A DNA stretch of 35,047 bases, taken from assembly GCA_016794505.1 (NCBI GenBank), contig JAEUJZ010000166.1, positions 1 through 35,047 on the forward strand, given 5' to 3'. Under the pieces are notes generated by a model. The model had not been told where the DNA came from and did no database searches. It worked only from the letters and a program-made list of their open reading frames with translations. This DNA comes from Myxococcales bacterium (GTDB lineage: Bacteria; Myxococcota_A; Polyangia; Palsa-1104; JAEUJZ01). Shown one piece after another: positions 1-8,914 of this stretch. Numbering within the stretch: the stretch's first letter is position 1; each line of letters starts with the position of its first letter. A program made the position numbers and the translations under genes.

Positions 1-444
1 GTCCGCCAGCGCGAGCGCGCGTGGGCGGCAGTTGGTGGAGATGGGGGGGGTGGCGGCCTGCAAGCTGCCGGCGCCTTGGTTCCAGAACAGGCTGAGCGTA
101 CCCAGCGTGTCGTTGGCAACCACGACATCGGATCGACCATCGCCGTTCACATCGGAGACGCTGACGATGCGGCTGTTGGCGCCGGGATCCAAGGGATAGG
201 CCACGCCGGTCGCGAAGGATCCGTCGCCTTTGCTGATGAGGACGTGTAGCTCGTTTTGGGTGGTGGCCACGACGAGATCTTGGCGCTGATCGCCGTCGAG
301 ATCGCCCAGCCCAAGGGCCACGGCGCTGCGGTTGTTGGGCAAGGTGGTATCGACCCGTTCAAGAAAACCAGAAGAGCGAAAGTCGCTGCTGCAGCCGACG
401 CCAATCAAGCAGAGCAGGGCGCTGGCTGTGAACCGCTTGTGCAT
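1..444 (-). CDS. FG-GAP/VCBS repeat lipoprotein, 3' end missing
   Basis: The frame is open from an ATG at 444 to the window edge, giving 148 residues without a stop, so the C-terminal part lies outside the window. The N-terminus is a short lipoprotein signal (MHKRFTASALLCLIGVGC) with Cys18 as the likely lipidated residue. Two calcium-binding FG-GAP motifs follow: GDLDGDQRQDLVVA at residues 47-60 and SDVNGDGRSDVVVA at 97-110. Such repeats normally build a beta-propeller. In this family the protein is exported and sits on a membrane; the ligand is unknown. The start is supported by an AAGGAG Shine-Dalgarno (minus strand, 453-458) 8 nt before the ATG. It diverges from the LTD/CotH lipoprotein gene across 230 bp. 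The call is firm for family, open for function. Confidence 0.85.
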   Translation of the reverse strand, partial: MHKRFTASALLCLIGVGCSSDFRSSGFLERVDTTLPNNRSAVALGLGDLDGDQRQDLVVATTQNELHVLISKGDGSFATGVAYPLDPGANSRIVSVSDVNGDGRSDVVVANDTLGTLSLFWNQGAGSLQAATPPISTNCRPRALALAD

Positions 445-674
445 GGCAGGTGCTCCTTGTTCTGCTGAGCAACACACACGTGCCGGCTGACCCCAGGACA
501 GCACGGATACGGCATGCATGCTGAGCTTGATCAGTGTAGCCAAGACGCTGCGCGGTCGCGGGCCGCCGATTGTGGAAGAGAGGCAGCCTGCGCCATGGCG
601 TGGAAATAGCTGCAGCGCTGCGAGATCTGGGCTGGCCATTGTGGGCGGCGGGCAACGGCGAGAAGATCAGCTCC
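445..674. promoter_or_regulatory. Divergent intergenic region, likely two promoters
   Basis: These 230 bp separate two lipoprotein genes reading away from each other, so both promoters should lie here. The minus-strand gene has a clear AAGGAG. The plus-strand gene has only a weak purine run (GAGAAG, 659-664). A short palindrome GCATGCATGC occurs near 513-522. I could not assign -35/-10 boxes with confidence. Confidence 0.35.
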
Positions 675-3600
675 ATGTCGATCCGCACGGCTGCCTTGGT
701 TGGGTCCTTTGGCTGTACGCTCCCGCTACTTTTGGCGCTGCTCGGTGCATGCAGCTCCAGCGAAGTCGGATCCGATGACATGGCAGCGCCGATCGTCGAT
801 CCGCCGGAAGACCCACCGCTGCCGCGCGTGGCGGTGTTCAACGAGATTCACTATGCGCCTGTGGACAAGACCGCGCGGCAGGAGTTCGTCGAGATCACAA
901 GCACAAGCGATGCGCCCTTGGATCTTTCCAATTGGCGCATTACCGGCGGAATCTCGTTCACGTTTCCCGCGGGCACGATGCTGGCGCCGGGGGCGTTTGT
1001 CGTCGTGGCGCAGGATCCGTCGGCGCTGTCCGCGAAGTTTTCGGGCGCGACCGCGCTGGGGCCATACAGCGGTCGCTTGAGCAGCAGCGGTGACACCGTG
1101 ATCTTGCGCGACAGCCAGGGGCGTCGTCGGGACGAAGTCGCCTATGGGCGCGGGTACCCATGGCCGACCGGGGGCGGTGACACGGGCTTTTCCATGGAGC
1201 TTCAGAATCCCAGCCTCGATACCAGCCAAGGTGGGAACTGGCGTCTGTCGAGCGCGAACAGCGAGCAGCCTCCGCGCAGCGGCCCCACACCGGGAACGCG
1301 CAATGTGCAGTTTGTTGACAATCCTCCGCCGCTTTTTGGCAGTGTGCTGCACCAACCGACGACGCCGCGTACCGGCGAGCCCGTGCTGATCACGGCCGCG
1401 ATCAGCGACCGCGATGGCGTGGCCGATGTCACGCTGGAGTATCAAGTCGTCGAGCCCGGCGCGTACGTGCGCTTGACGGATGCGGCCTATGGCATGGGCT
1501 GGGTCGCGCTGCCGATGCATGACGATGGCATAGCCGGAGACGTCCGCGCCGCCGATGGGATCTACAGCGTCCTTTTGGATGGTGCGCTGTCCAAGCACCG
1601 CCGCTTGCTGCGCTATCGCATCACGGCCAAAGATGGCGCGGGTCGCAGCGTGCGCGTGCCGTATGCCGATGATCCGCAGCCGAACTTTGCAGCCTTCGTC
1701 TATGACGGCGTCCCGGCGTGGCAAGGGACAAGCCGTCCCGGCACAACGCCTGTTCTGAACTTCGGCACCGATGTGATGACGCGCCTGCCGATTTATCACC
1801 TGATCGCCAGCGAGACCGATGTCACGAACAGCCAGTACGCAAGCGGCTTCGAGAGCCAGCACTTCTGGGGCACGATCGTCGAAGGCGGCACGGTCTATGA
1901 CCACATCGAGTTCGAGAACCGCGGCGAGTTTTCGACGTATGTCTCGGGCAAGAACAAGTGGCGCTTTCACTTCCAGCGCGGGCATGAGTTTCAAGGGCGC
2001 GATGACTTCGGGCGTCCGCGCAAGGCCCGCATCCGCACGATGAATCTGTCGGCCTGCGCGACGCCTTGGGTGCCGCCGAATCGCGGCATGGCCTGCTTGG
2101 ACGAGAGCGTGGCCTTTCGCCTGTACGAGCTAGCGGGCGTGCCTTCGCCGCATATGAACTATCTGCAGTTCCGCGTCATCGATGAAGCGATCGAGACGCA
2201 TCCGACCGATCAGTACCGCGGCGATCTGTGGGGCTTGTATGGAACCATCGAGCACACCGATGGCGCATTTCTCGACGAGCGCGATCTGCCGGATGGCAAT
2301 GTCTACAAGATCGAACAAGCACAGGGCGACAAGCGCAACCAAGGCCCGCTGCCGCCGACAACCAGCGCCGACTATGACGCGTTTCGCACCGGCTTCAACG
2401 CCGCTCAGCCGATCACGTGGTGGCGCAGCAACATGGATCTTTTGGGCTACTACTCGTTCCGATCGATCGATCGCATCGTCAACAACATGGACCTGCGCGA
2501 TGGCTGGAACCACTGCCAGTACAGAAACCCGGTGACGGGCTTGTGGACCGCGATGCCGTGGGACTTGGACATGCTGTACATGCCGGTCACGCACTGGTCT
2601 GGCGTGCTGAACTTGCAGAACGCGATCCTGCAGCATGCCGAGCTGAGCGTGGAGTACAAGAACCGCGGCCGTGAGCTTCAGGACTTGCTGCTCACCGACG
2701 ATCAGTTGGGCGCGTTGGTCGACGAACAGGCGTACTTTGTCGGCAAGCCAGCGGCCGGTGGCACGCTGTCGTTTGCGCAGCTTGACGAGGCGATGTGGAA
2801 TCAGCACCCGCGCACTGCAGCAGCCCATCGCGGGGCGTTCTATCGCAACCCGGCATCGGCGAGTTTTCGCGGCGGCACGGTCAACCGCACGCTGGTCAGC
2901 GCCGACCACGCGGGCATGGCGCGCTGGATCAAAGACTTCACGCTCACTGGCTATGGCGCGATGTTTTTGCAGACCGAGGTCAACGACCCCGCCATCCCCA
3001 ATCGCCCGACGATCCGCTATGCCGGAACCGCTGGCTATCCCGCCGATGGCATCGCATTTCGCAGCGGCGCATTTTCTGATCCGCAGGGCGACACCACGTT
3101 TTCTGGGCTGCGTATTCGTGTCGCGGAAGTGACTCCGAGCAGCCTTCCACCCGACGGGAAGACGCCGCGTCGATACGAGATTCAGTCAGTCTGGGAAAGC
3201 CCGCTTGTCGCGACGGTTGGCGACACCATTGCGGTGCCGATGTCGGCGCTTCGAGTGGGGGCGGCACATCGCGCTCGCGTGCGGATGATGGACAACACCG
3301 GCCGCTTTAGCCGCTGGTCTGAGCCCATCGAATTCACCGTGGGGCCGCCGCTTTCGCCGCCGGCTCAGCAGACCCAGCTTCGCATCACCGAAATCCACTA
3401 TCACCCGCGCAGTGACAAGCACGAAGAGTTCATCGAGATCATGAACATCGGCGATGGCCGCGTCGATCTGTCGGCGGTGTCGATCACCGACGGCGTACGC
3501 TTCGAGTTCGCGGGCAGCCAGGTTGCGTCCTTGGAGCCGGGTCAGCGCGCGGTCGTGGTCGAAAACATCGATGACTTTCGAGCGCGCTATGGCTCGGACG

Positions 3601-3836
3601 TGCTGGTGGCGGGGGAATATCGCGATCGTCTGTCGAACGGCGGCGAGCGCATCGTGCTGACGTTTGGCAAGAACATCGCGATCCAAAGCTTCAGCTACAG
3701 CGATGCTTGGCACCTACGCAGCGACGGACAAGGCCGCTCGCTGGAGCTGATCGATCCGCGCAGCGCCCAAAGCACGTGGAGCACCGCCAGCGCGTGGCGA
3801 GAGAGCGCCGAGCTCGGCGGCAGTCCTGGACGCTAG
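675..3836 (+). CDS. LTD-CotH-LTD lipoprotein
   Basis: A protein of 1053 residues. The frame is open further upstream, but I place the start at ATG 675 because it gives a clean lipoprotein signal (hydrophobic run, then LLGAC, Cys26). Domains in order are: a lamin-tail domain at about 50-155 (motif NEIHYAP...EFVEI); a beta-sandwich linker ending near 350; a CotH-type domain at about 370-700 with the diagnostic PWDLDM (WDLD at 629-632); an Fn3-like segment near 820-895; and a second lamin-tail domain from about 902 (TEIHYHP...EEFIEI). CotH proteins are atypical secreted kinases or spore-coat kinases, and bacterial LTDs are found on surface and secreted proteins. The protein is therefore probably an outer-membrane or surface lipoprotein with possible kinase activity. 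It ends 11 bp before the convergent hydrolase gene. Substrate unknown. Confidence 0.9.
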   Translation: MSIRTAALVGSFGCTLPLLLALLGACSSSEVGSDDMAAPIVDPPEDPPLPRVAVFNEIHYAPVDKTARQEFVEITSTSDAPLDLSNWRITGGISFTFPAGTMLAPGAFVVVAQDPSALSAKFSGATALGPYSGRLSSSGDTVILRDSQGRRRDEVAYGRGYPWPTGGGDTGFSMELQNPSLDTSQGGNWRLSSANSEQPPRSGPTPGTRNVQFVDNPPPLFGSVLHQPTTPRTGEPVLITAAISDRDGVADVTLEYQVVEPGAYVRLTDAAYGMGWVALPMHDDGIAGDVRAADGIYSVLLDGALSKHRRLLRYRITAKDGAGRSVRVPYADDPQPNFAAFVYDGVPAWQGTSRPGTTPVLNFGTDVMTRLPIYHLIASETDVTNSQYASGFESQHFWGTIVEGGTVYDHIEFENRGEFSTYVSGKNKWRFHFQRGHEFQGRDDFGRPRKARIRTMNLSACATPWVPPNRGMACLDESVAFRLYELAGVPSPHMNYLQFRVIDEAIETHPTDQYRGDLWGLYGTIEHTDGAFLDERDLPDGNVYKIEQAQGDKRNQGPLPPTTSADYDAFRTGFNAAQPITWWRSNMDLLGYYSFRSIDRIVNNMDLRDGWNHCQYRNPVTGLWTAMPWDLDMLYMPVTHWSGVLNLQNAILQHAELSVEYKNRGRELQDLLLTDDQLGALVDEQAYFVGKPAAGGTLSFAQLDEAMWNQHPRTAAAHRGAFYRNPASASFRGGTVNRTLVSADHAGMARWIKDFTLTGYGAMFLQTEVNDPAIPNRPTIRYAGTAGYPADGIAFRSGAFSDPQGDTTFSGLRIRVAEVTPSSLPPDGKTPRRYEIQSVWESPLVATVGDTIAVPMSALRVGAAHRARVRMMDNTGRFSRWSEPIEFTVGPPLSPPAQQTQLRITEIHYHPRSDKHEEFIEIMNIGDGRVDLSAVSITDGVRFEFAGSQVASLEPGQRAVVVENIDDFRARYGSDVLVAGEYRDRLSNGGERIVLTFGKNIAIQSFSYSDAWHLRSDGQGRSLELIDPRSAQSTWSTASAWRESAELGGSPGR

Positions 3837-3847
3837 GCGCGGCGCTG

Positions 3848-5395
3848 CTATTCGCTTGCGGGGCGCGGTCCAAACGGTCGGAAGCGCGGTGGACAGGCGC
3901 TCGTCGCTGACTGCTGGGAAATCGCCGTCGAGACAGCGCCTGCCGGGCCTTCGACTTCGGCGATGAGCAAGGCTCCCAGGGGAGCGGGCTGCGCAAAGCG
4001 GTAGCTGCCATCAGGCATGCGCGCCAGCTCGTGCTGGCTGAAGGTGTATCCACAGTCGGTGCTGATGGCGAGGCGAGCTGCGACCGTGGCCGCGGCGCTG
4101 CTCACCAAGACCTCGTTCGGCTGCACATGGATCGTCGGCATCGTCGGAGCGGCGGGGAAGGGACGCGGCGGCCGCGCCACATGCTGCGCAATCAGCGCCC
4201 GCAACAAAAGAGCCCAACGAGCGGCGAATTCCGCTTGGCGGTTGTAGCTGTGCTGCGGCCCGCAGTGCGGGCTGTGTGCATCCGCTGGACAGGTGGCAGG
4301 ACAGATCGGCGGCGCTGGACAGCCACTGCCTGCGTCGCTGGGTTGTGTCGAGGACGACGGCATGCAGCGGGCCGGGCAGCCGGATCCGAAATACCAGCCG
4401 TGGTCATAGTCCGGCACCAAGGCCAGCCGCTTGTGGCGGCCCCGCAGCGCGCGAAAGGTGTCGAGCGTCTGCTGCAGCGGGAAGTACTCGTCCTGGGCGC
4501 CCATCAGCAGGTACACCGTGCCGTGCTGTTTCTTGGCGAAGCGCAGCGGATCCAGCTTCTGAAACAGCGCTTGCACGCCGGGATCGTTGAGCGGATCGGG
4601 CAGCGGCTGCGCAGCGCTGCGAGCGGCTCGCTGCAAGGTCGCCGACACGATCATCTGGCGCAGCCAGGTGTCCTGTTCCGCGGCGGCCCGAAGGCTGCCA
4701 CTTGCCGCCACGGGCAGCGCGCCAGCGATGCGATCATCGACGCCATTTGCGATCAGCGTGGCGATGCCACCCAAGCTAAACCCAGTCAACGCGATGGCCT
4801 GCGGATCGACCTCGGGCAAGGTCTGGGCAAAGGTGATGGCGCGCAGGATGGCAAAGACATACGTGTACAGCCAGTTGTGACGAATGTCGTCGTGTCCGAC
4901 GAACAGCAGGCCCGGCTCGGTCGGCAGAAGCGCGCTGCCCTGCGAGGTGCCAAGTCCGGGGCCGGACAGCGACACCGCCACGACATCGAGGTTGCGGCAG
5001 AGCTCGATCACCGTGCTGCGATCGGCCTGGCCGCCGAGTCCATGGGCATAGATGACCGCGGGCTTGCTGTGGCGGGGATACTGGCCGGGCGGCACCGCGA
5101 CATAGGCTTGGATGCGGATCGTGCTCGGCTCGCCATCCCAGCGCCGCGAGCTGAACGTGACCTCGCGCACGTGGACGCCGTCTTCGATGCGGGCGCTGCC
5201 GGGAACGTCTTTGGCATCGAGATCGCTGGTGCGACGAGCCAGTTCCACGTCGAACTGCGCGCCGCTGTTTCGGCAGGCCGATGCGGCCAGCACCAGCAAG
5301 ACCCCCAGAAAGAGCGCGTGGCGAGAGCGCTGCGCCCAGCCGACGTCCGTTCGTACCGCCCGTGCAGTGCTTGCGCGCAGAGTCATCGCATCCAT
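3848..5395 (-). CDS. Lipoprotein alpha/beta hydrolase with Cys-rich insert
   Basis: A protein of 515 residues from ATG 5395; an in-frame ATG at 5386 is an alternative, and neither has a Shine-Dalgarno. A longer frame exists upstream, but it would overlap proA and has no coding character. The signal ends in LAASAC (Cys41), so it is predicted to be a lipoprotein. Alpha/beta hydrolase marks are the oxyanion motif YAHGLGG (116-122), nucleophile elbow GFSLGG (Ser207), acid GAQDEY (Asp302) and DYDHGW (His332). Straight after the His is a Cys-rich stretch (Cys340, 344, 359, 365, 369, 378) not normal for the fold, then a helix and a beta-rich tail. The gene starts 16 bp after proA and is probably cotranscribed with proBA. 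An esterase, lipase or peptidase is likely; the substrate is unknown. Confidence 0.88.
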   Translation of the reverse strand: MDAMTLRASTARAVRTDVGWAQRSRHALFLGVLLVLAASACRNSGAQFDVELARRTSDLDAKDVPGSARIEDGVHVREVTFSSRRWDGEPSTIRIQAYVAVPPGQYPRHSKPAVIYAHGLGGQADRSTVIELCRNLDVVAVSLSGPGLGTSQGSALLPTEPGLLFVGHDDIRHNWLYTYVFAILRAITFAQTLPEVDPQAIALTGFSLGGIATLIANGVDDRIAGALPVAASGSLRAAAEQDTWLRQMIVSATLQRAARSAAQPLPDPLNDPGVQALFQKLDPLRFAKKQHGTVYLLMGAQDEYFPLQQTLDTFRALRGRHKRLALVPDYDHGWYFGSGCPARCMPSSSTQPSDAGSGCPAPPICPATCPADAHSPHCGPQHSYNRQAEFAARWALLLRALIAQHVARPPRPFPAAPTMPTIHVQPNEVLVSSAAATVAARLAISTDCGYTFSQHELARMPDGSYRFAQPAPLGALLIAEVEGPAGAVSTAISQQSATSACPPRFRPFGPRPASE

Positions 5396-5411
5396 GACTG
5401 CGCAGTATGGA

Positions 5412-6722
5412 TCAGGTGCGGACGTGGCCGCTGCCGGTAACGACGAACTTGGTCGTACACAGCTCGCGCAGACCCATGGGACCAAACGCATGCAGCTTGC
5501 TGGTCGAGATCCCGACCTCGGCGCCCAAGCCAAGCTCGCCCCCGTCGTTGAAGCGGGTCGAGACGTTCCAGCCGACAAAGCTGGCGCAGACCTCGCGCTG
5601 GAAGCGCTGCGCGTGTGCGGCATCTTGCGTGACGATGACTTCGGTGTGCAGCGAGCCAAACTGCGCGATGTGATCGAGGGCCGAAGCAAGCGAGGGCACG
5701 ATGCGCACGGCCAGCGTCAGATCCAAGAACTCGCGCCCGAAGTCCGTTGGCTTGGCGGACGTGACGCGCAGGCCCGTCGGCAGCGGGCTGGGCAGAAGCG
5801 CGCGGGCATCGTCTTCCACGCGCAGCTCGACACCGTGCGGCGCCACGCGGCAGGCAAGCTGCGGCAGAAGCTGCGCCGCGACATCCCGGTGAACCAACAG
5901 GCACTCCAGCGCATTGCACACCGCGGGGCGCGAACACTTGCCGTTTTCGATCAGGTCAAGCGCCATGGCCAGATCGGCGCGTTCGTCGACAAACAGGTGG
6001 CACACGCCTTGGTAGTGCTGCACCACGGGGATGCGGGCATGCTCGACGACGAAGCGGATCAGGGCTTCGCCGCCCCGCGGGATGCACAGATCGATCGCGC
6101 CGCTCTGCTGCAAGAGCGCAAGCAAAAGACCGCGGTCGGGGTTGTCGACAAACAGGCACGCGTCCGGCGGCAGTCCCGTTGCCTTGAGCGCCTGCTGCAG
6201 CAGCGTGGCCAGGGCGAGGTTGCTGTGGCGGGCTTCTTTGCCGCCGCGCAGGATCACGGCATTGCCGCTCTTGAGCGAAAGCGCCGCGGCATCGATCGTG
6301 ACGTTGGGGCGGGCTTCATAGATCAACAACAAGACGCCCAGCGGAATGCGCGTGCGCTGCACCGAAAAGCCGCGCGGACGCTGCCAGGTCTCGACGATTT
6401 CTCCGACGGGATCGGGCAGCGCGATGATGTCGCGGACGGCCTGGGCCAGGCTGCGCAAGCGACCTGCATCCAAGCGCAGTCGATCGAGCAGCGCCGCGGA
6501 CAAGCCCGCCTGTGCCCCGGCTTCGAGATCGCGGGCATTTTCCGAAAGCACTCGCTGCACATGCGCGGGGTCGGTCAGCAGCTCGGCCAGGGCCGAAAGC
6601 GCCGCGTTTTTCTGATCGCTCGACAGCGCGGAAAGGGGGCGCGCGGCCTGTTTCGCGGCAAGGCTCAGGCGCTGCGCATGGGCCAGAAGCTCGGGCGAGA
6701 TCGCGGGACCTGGGGCGTTCAC
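5412..6722 (-). CDS. proA: Gamma-glutamyl phosphate reductase
   Basis: Catalyses NADPH-dependent reduction of gamma-glutamyl phosphate to glutamate-5-semialdehyde, the second step of proline synthesis in the cytoplasm. The 436-residue protein is slightly longer than the usual roughly 417. Family marks are IYEARPNVT (134-142), LRGGKEA (158-164), the catalytic Cys269 in RPAVCNALE, and the C-terminal FGPMGL. The start is a GTG at 6722-6720 overlapping the TGA of proB by 4 nt, so translation is probably coupled and the two enzymes made together; the intermediate is labile and usually handed from ProB to ProA. The next gene downstream is the lipoprotein hydrolase, 16 bp away. Confidence 0.97.
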   Translation of the reverse strand: MNAPGPAISPELLAHAQRLSLAAKQAARPLSALSSDQKNAALSALAELLTDPAHVQRVLSENARDLEAGAQAGLSAALLDRLRLDAGRLRSLAQAVRDIIALPDPVGEIVETWQRPRGFSVQRTRIPLGVLLLIYEARPNVTIDAAALSLKSGNAVILRGGKEARHSNLALATLLQQALKATGLPPDACLFVDNPDRGLLLALLQQSGAIDLCIPRGGEALIRFVVEHARIPVVQHYQGVCHLFVDERADLAMALDLIENGKCSRPAVCNALECLLVHRDVAAQLLPQLACRVAPHGVELRVEDDARALLPSPLPTGLRVTSAKPTDFGREFLDLTLAVRIVPSLASALDHIAQFGSLHTEVIVTQDAAHAQRFQREVCASFVGWNVSTRFNDGGELGLGAEVGISTSKLHAFGPMGLRELCTTKFVVTGSGHVRT

Positions 6723-8014
6723 GACTTGGTCTCCTCGCGGCGCGTGGCGGCAGCGCGGCGCGTGCTGGCCGAGCTGCTGTGCGGTGCAGCATCCGCAGTC
6801 GCCGCGCGAGTCAGCGCCAAGTCATCGCGGTGGACTGCTTCATCGGCCAGCGTGTATCCCAGGCGCTGCGCGATCTCGCTGCTGCGGCTGCCGGCGATCC
6901 GTCGCAGCTCCTCGGATCCATAGATGCTCAGCCCGCGTGCGACGACGATCTGGTCGCGACCGCAGATGGCCACCGGCTCGCCGGCATCAAAGGTTCCGCG
7001 CACGTCCAGGATGCCGCTTGGCAGCAGGCTCTTGCCGCGATCGCGCAGGGCGCGCAGCGCTCCGTCGTCGATGATCAGCTCGCCAGAGGGACGCAGATCG
7101 CGCAACAGCCAGCGCTTGCGCCGACCCGTCCCCGGCTGCTGGGGCGCATGCACAAAGGTGCCAAGCGCCTCGCCAGCCAGAGCGGCGTCGAGCACTCCGA
7201 CTTGCTTTCCCGGTGCGATCAGCGTCGGCACGCCCGAGTCTAAGGCGCGATGCGCAGCGCGCAGCTTGCTGGCCATGCCGCCTGTGCCCACGCCTGAGCT
7301 GGTGTCTCCGGCCAGCTCTAGCGTCGCGGCATCGATGCCAAAGACCTCGGGAATGCGCGTCGCTGCGGGGTCTTTGCGCGGGTCGGCGGTGTACAGCCCG
7401 TCGATGTCGGTGAGGATGATCAAAAGCTCGGCCTCGACGAGATCGATGGCCATGCCGGCCAGGGTGTCGTTGTCGCCGAACTTCAGCTCTTCCACGCTGA
7501 CCGTGTCGTTTTCGTTGATGATCGGCAGAGCGCGCTGCGAAAGAAGCGCGGCGATGGCACGACGGGCATTTAGATACCGCGTGCGCGACTGGATGTCGGC
7601 ATGGGTCAAGAGCACCTGCGCCACGACGATGCCTTGCGGACCCAGCGCATCGTCATACAGGCGCATCAGGCGAGACTGACCGACGGCCGCTGCGGCTTGC
7701 TTGCCGCGAATGTCCTTGGGGCGCGCTTTCAGACCCAGGCGCTCGACGCCCAGAGCGACGGCGCCCGAGGACACGACGACCACCTCGCGCTGGCTTGCAG
7801 CTCGCGCGAGCTCGGCGCAGAGGCTTTCGAAGCGAGCGCGATCGAACGAACCACCGGGGCCCGTGAGGACGCCGGTTCCGATCTTGACGACGACGCGGCG
7901 GGCGCTGCGCAGCTGATCGCGGCGGCTTTCGCCCGCAGGCGGCGACGCGTGGCGGCGCGGTGCAGAGGAAGCAGAGGCAGAGTCACGGGGCAAAGAAGGG
8001 GCTCGTCGGGGCAT
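6719..8014 (-). CDS. proB: Glutamate 5-kinase with PUA domain
   Basis: Phosphorylates glutamate to gamma-glutamyl phosphate, the first and normally proline-inhibited step of proline synthesis. From ATG 8014 it is 431 residues: a Ser/Arg/Pro-rich N-terminal extension of about 37 residues, then the amino-acid kinase domain (VVVKIGTGVL, VVSSGAVALG, INENDTV, FGDNDTLAG, LTDIDGLYT, GTGGMASKL). A PUA domain follows at roughly 320-405 and a low-complexity tail. A GTG at 8113 would add 33 residues but overlap the divergent gene; neither start has a Shine-Dalgarno, so the N-terminus is uncertain. The usual length is about 370, so both ends are extended. It overlaps proA by 4 nt. Confidence 0.95.
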   Translation of the reverse strand: MPRRAPSLPRDSASASSAPRRHASPPAGESRRDQLRSARRVVVKIGTGVLTGPGGSFDRARFESLCAELARAASQREVVVVSSGAVALGVERLGLKARPKDIRGKQAAAAVGQSRLMRLYDDALGPQGIVVAQVLLTHADIQSRTRYLNARRAIAALLSQRALPIINENDTVSVEELKFGDNDTLAGMAIDLVEAELLIILTDIDGLYTADPRKDPAATRIPEVFGIDAATLELAGDTSSGVGTGGMASKLRAAHRALDSGVPTLIAPGKQVGVLDAALAGEALGTFVHAPQQPGTGRRKRWLLRDLRPSGELIIDDGALRALRDRGKSLLPSGILDVRGTFDAGEPVAICGRDQIVVARGLSIYGSEELRRIAGSRSSEIAQRLGYTLADEAVHRDDLALTRAATADAAPHSSSASTRRAAATRREETKS

Positions 8015-8092
8015 TGGGAACGGCACATTCTGGGCAGCTTTGCTGCGCGATTCAAGCCTGCGCGCTGCACGGGCCGCCAAGGGCCCTGTGAT

Positions 8093-8848
8093 ATGAACGC
8101 CGGCATGATGCACAGACTCTCGAATAGGTCGCTGCGATCGCGAGGCGGTCGCGCACGCGTCCCGGCCTTGCTTGGGCTGCTGTGGCTGGGGTCCCCGACG
8201 CTGGCTTTCGCGAGCGAGGCGGCACAGGGCACGTCGGAGACTGGACCGCAGGCGAGCAGCCAGAGCGCACAGCAGGGACCGATGCTGCCAGAGCAGACGG
8301 TGCCGCCGGCCGCTCCGCCGATGTCCGAGCTCCGCCGGGATCTGCGGAGCTACTTCGCGGCCGAGCAGCGCGGCGGCTTGGTGCTGATGGCCATGGGAGC
8401 GCCGGCCGTGGCGCTGGGAGCCGGCCTGCTCGTCGACACACCGGATCGCTGGCGCGGGCTGGCCTATCCGCTTTTGATCCTGGGCGGCGTCGAGTTCATC
8501 GGTGGGCTCCTTTTTGCGGCGCGTACGCCCGGACAGGTGCGCACGCTAGAGCACGGTCTGGCCACACAGCCAAAGGTCGCGCTGGCCGGCGAGTGGAAGC
8601 GGATGCAGCGGGTCCATCGCCAGTTTCTGGTGCTCGAAATCGTCGAGGTCTTGCTGATGACGGGGGGACTTGCGCTGGCTGCCACAGGTGGCGCGACCAA
8701 GACCGATACCCTAACCGGCGTCGGGATCGGCCTTGCGATCGAGGGCTCGGGGCTACTGGTGTTCGATGTCTTTGCCGCGGCGCGGGCTCGGCGCTACAGC
8801 GACAGCCTGGGGCGAAGCCTGGCGGCAGCGACGGCATCTGCGCCGTAA
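8093..8848 (+). CDS. Exported multipass membrane protein of unknown function
   Basis: A protein of 251 residues from ATG 8093; ATGs at 8105 and 8108 are alternatives. An N-terminal basic stretch and hydrophobic run ending SPTLAFA (34-40) looks like a signal peptide. It is followed by a Gln/Ser/Pro-rich linker (41-75) and four hydrophobic segments at about 95-113, 123-142, 178-198 and 206-228. The C-terminus is Ala-rich. I recognise no family. The layout (signal, disordered linker, two pairs of helices) suits an envelope protein. It is divergent from proB with 78 bp between the chosen starts and convergent with the ceramidase-like gene 66 bp downstream. Confidence 0.75.
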   Translation: MNAGMMHRLSNRSLRSRGGRARVPALLGLLWLGSPTLAFASEAAQGTSETGPQASSQSAQQGPMLPEQTVPPAAPPMSELRRDLRSYFAAEQRGGLVLMAMGAPAVALGAGLLVDTPDRWRGLAYPLLILGGVEFIGGLLFAARTPGQVRTLEHGLATQPKVALAGEWKRMQRVHRQFLVLEIVEVLLMTGGLALAATGGATKTDTLTGVGIGLAIEGSGLLVFDVFAAARARRYSDSLGRSLAAATASAP

Positions 8849-8914
8849 AAGCCAAGGCGCGCGAGCTAGCACGGCGCGATTCGCGGCGGCAGGGCAGGGC
8901 GGATCGACGCTGCG

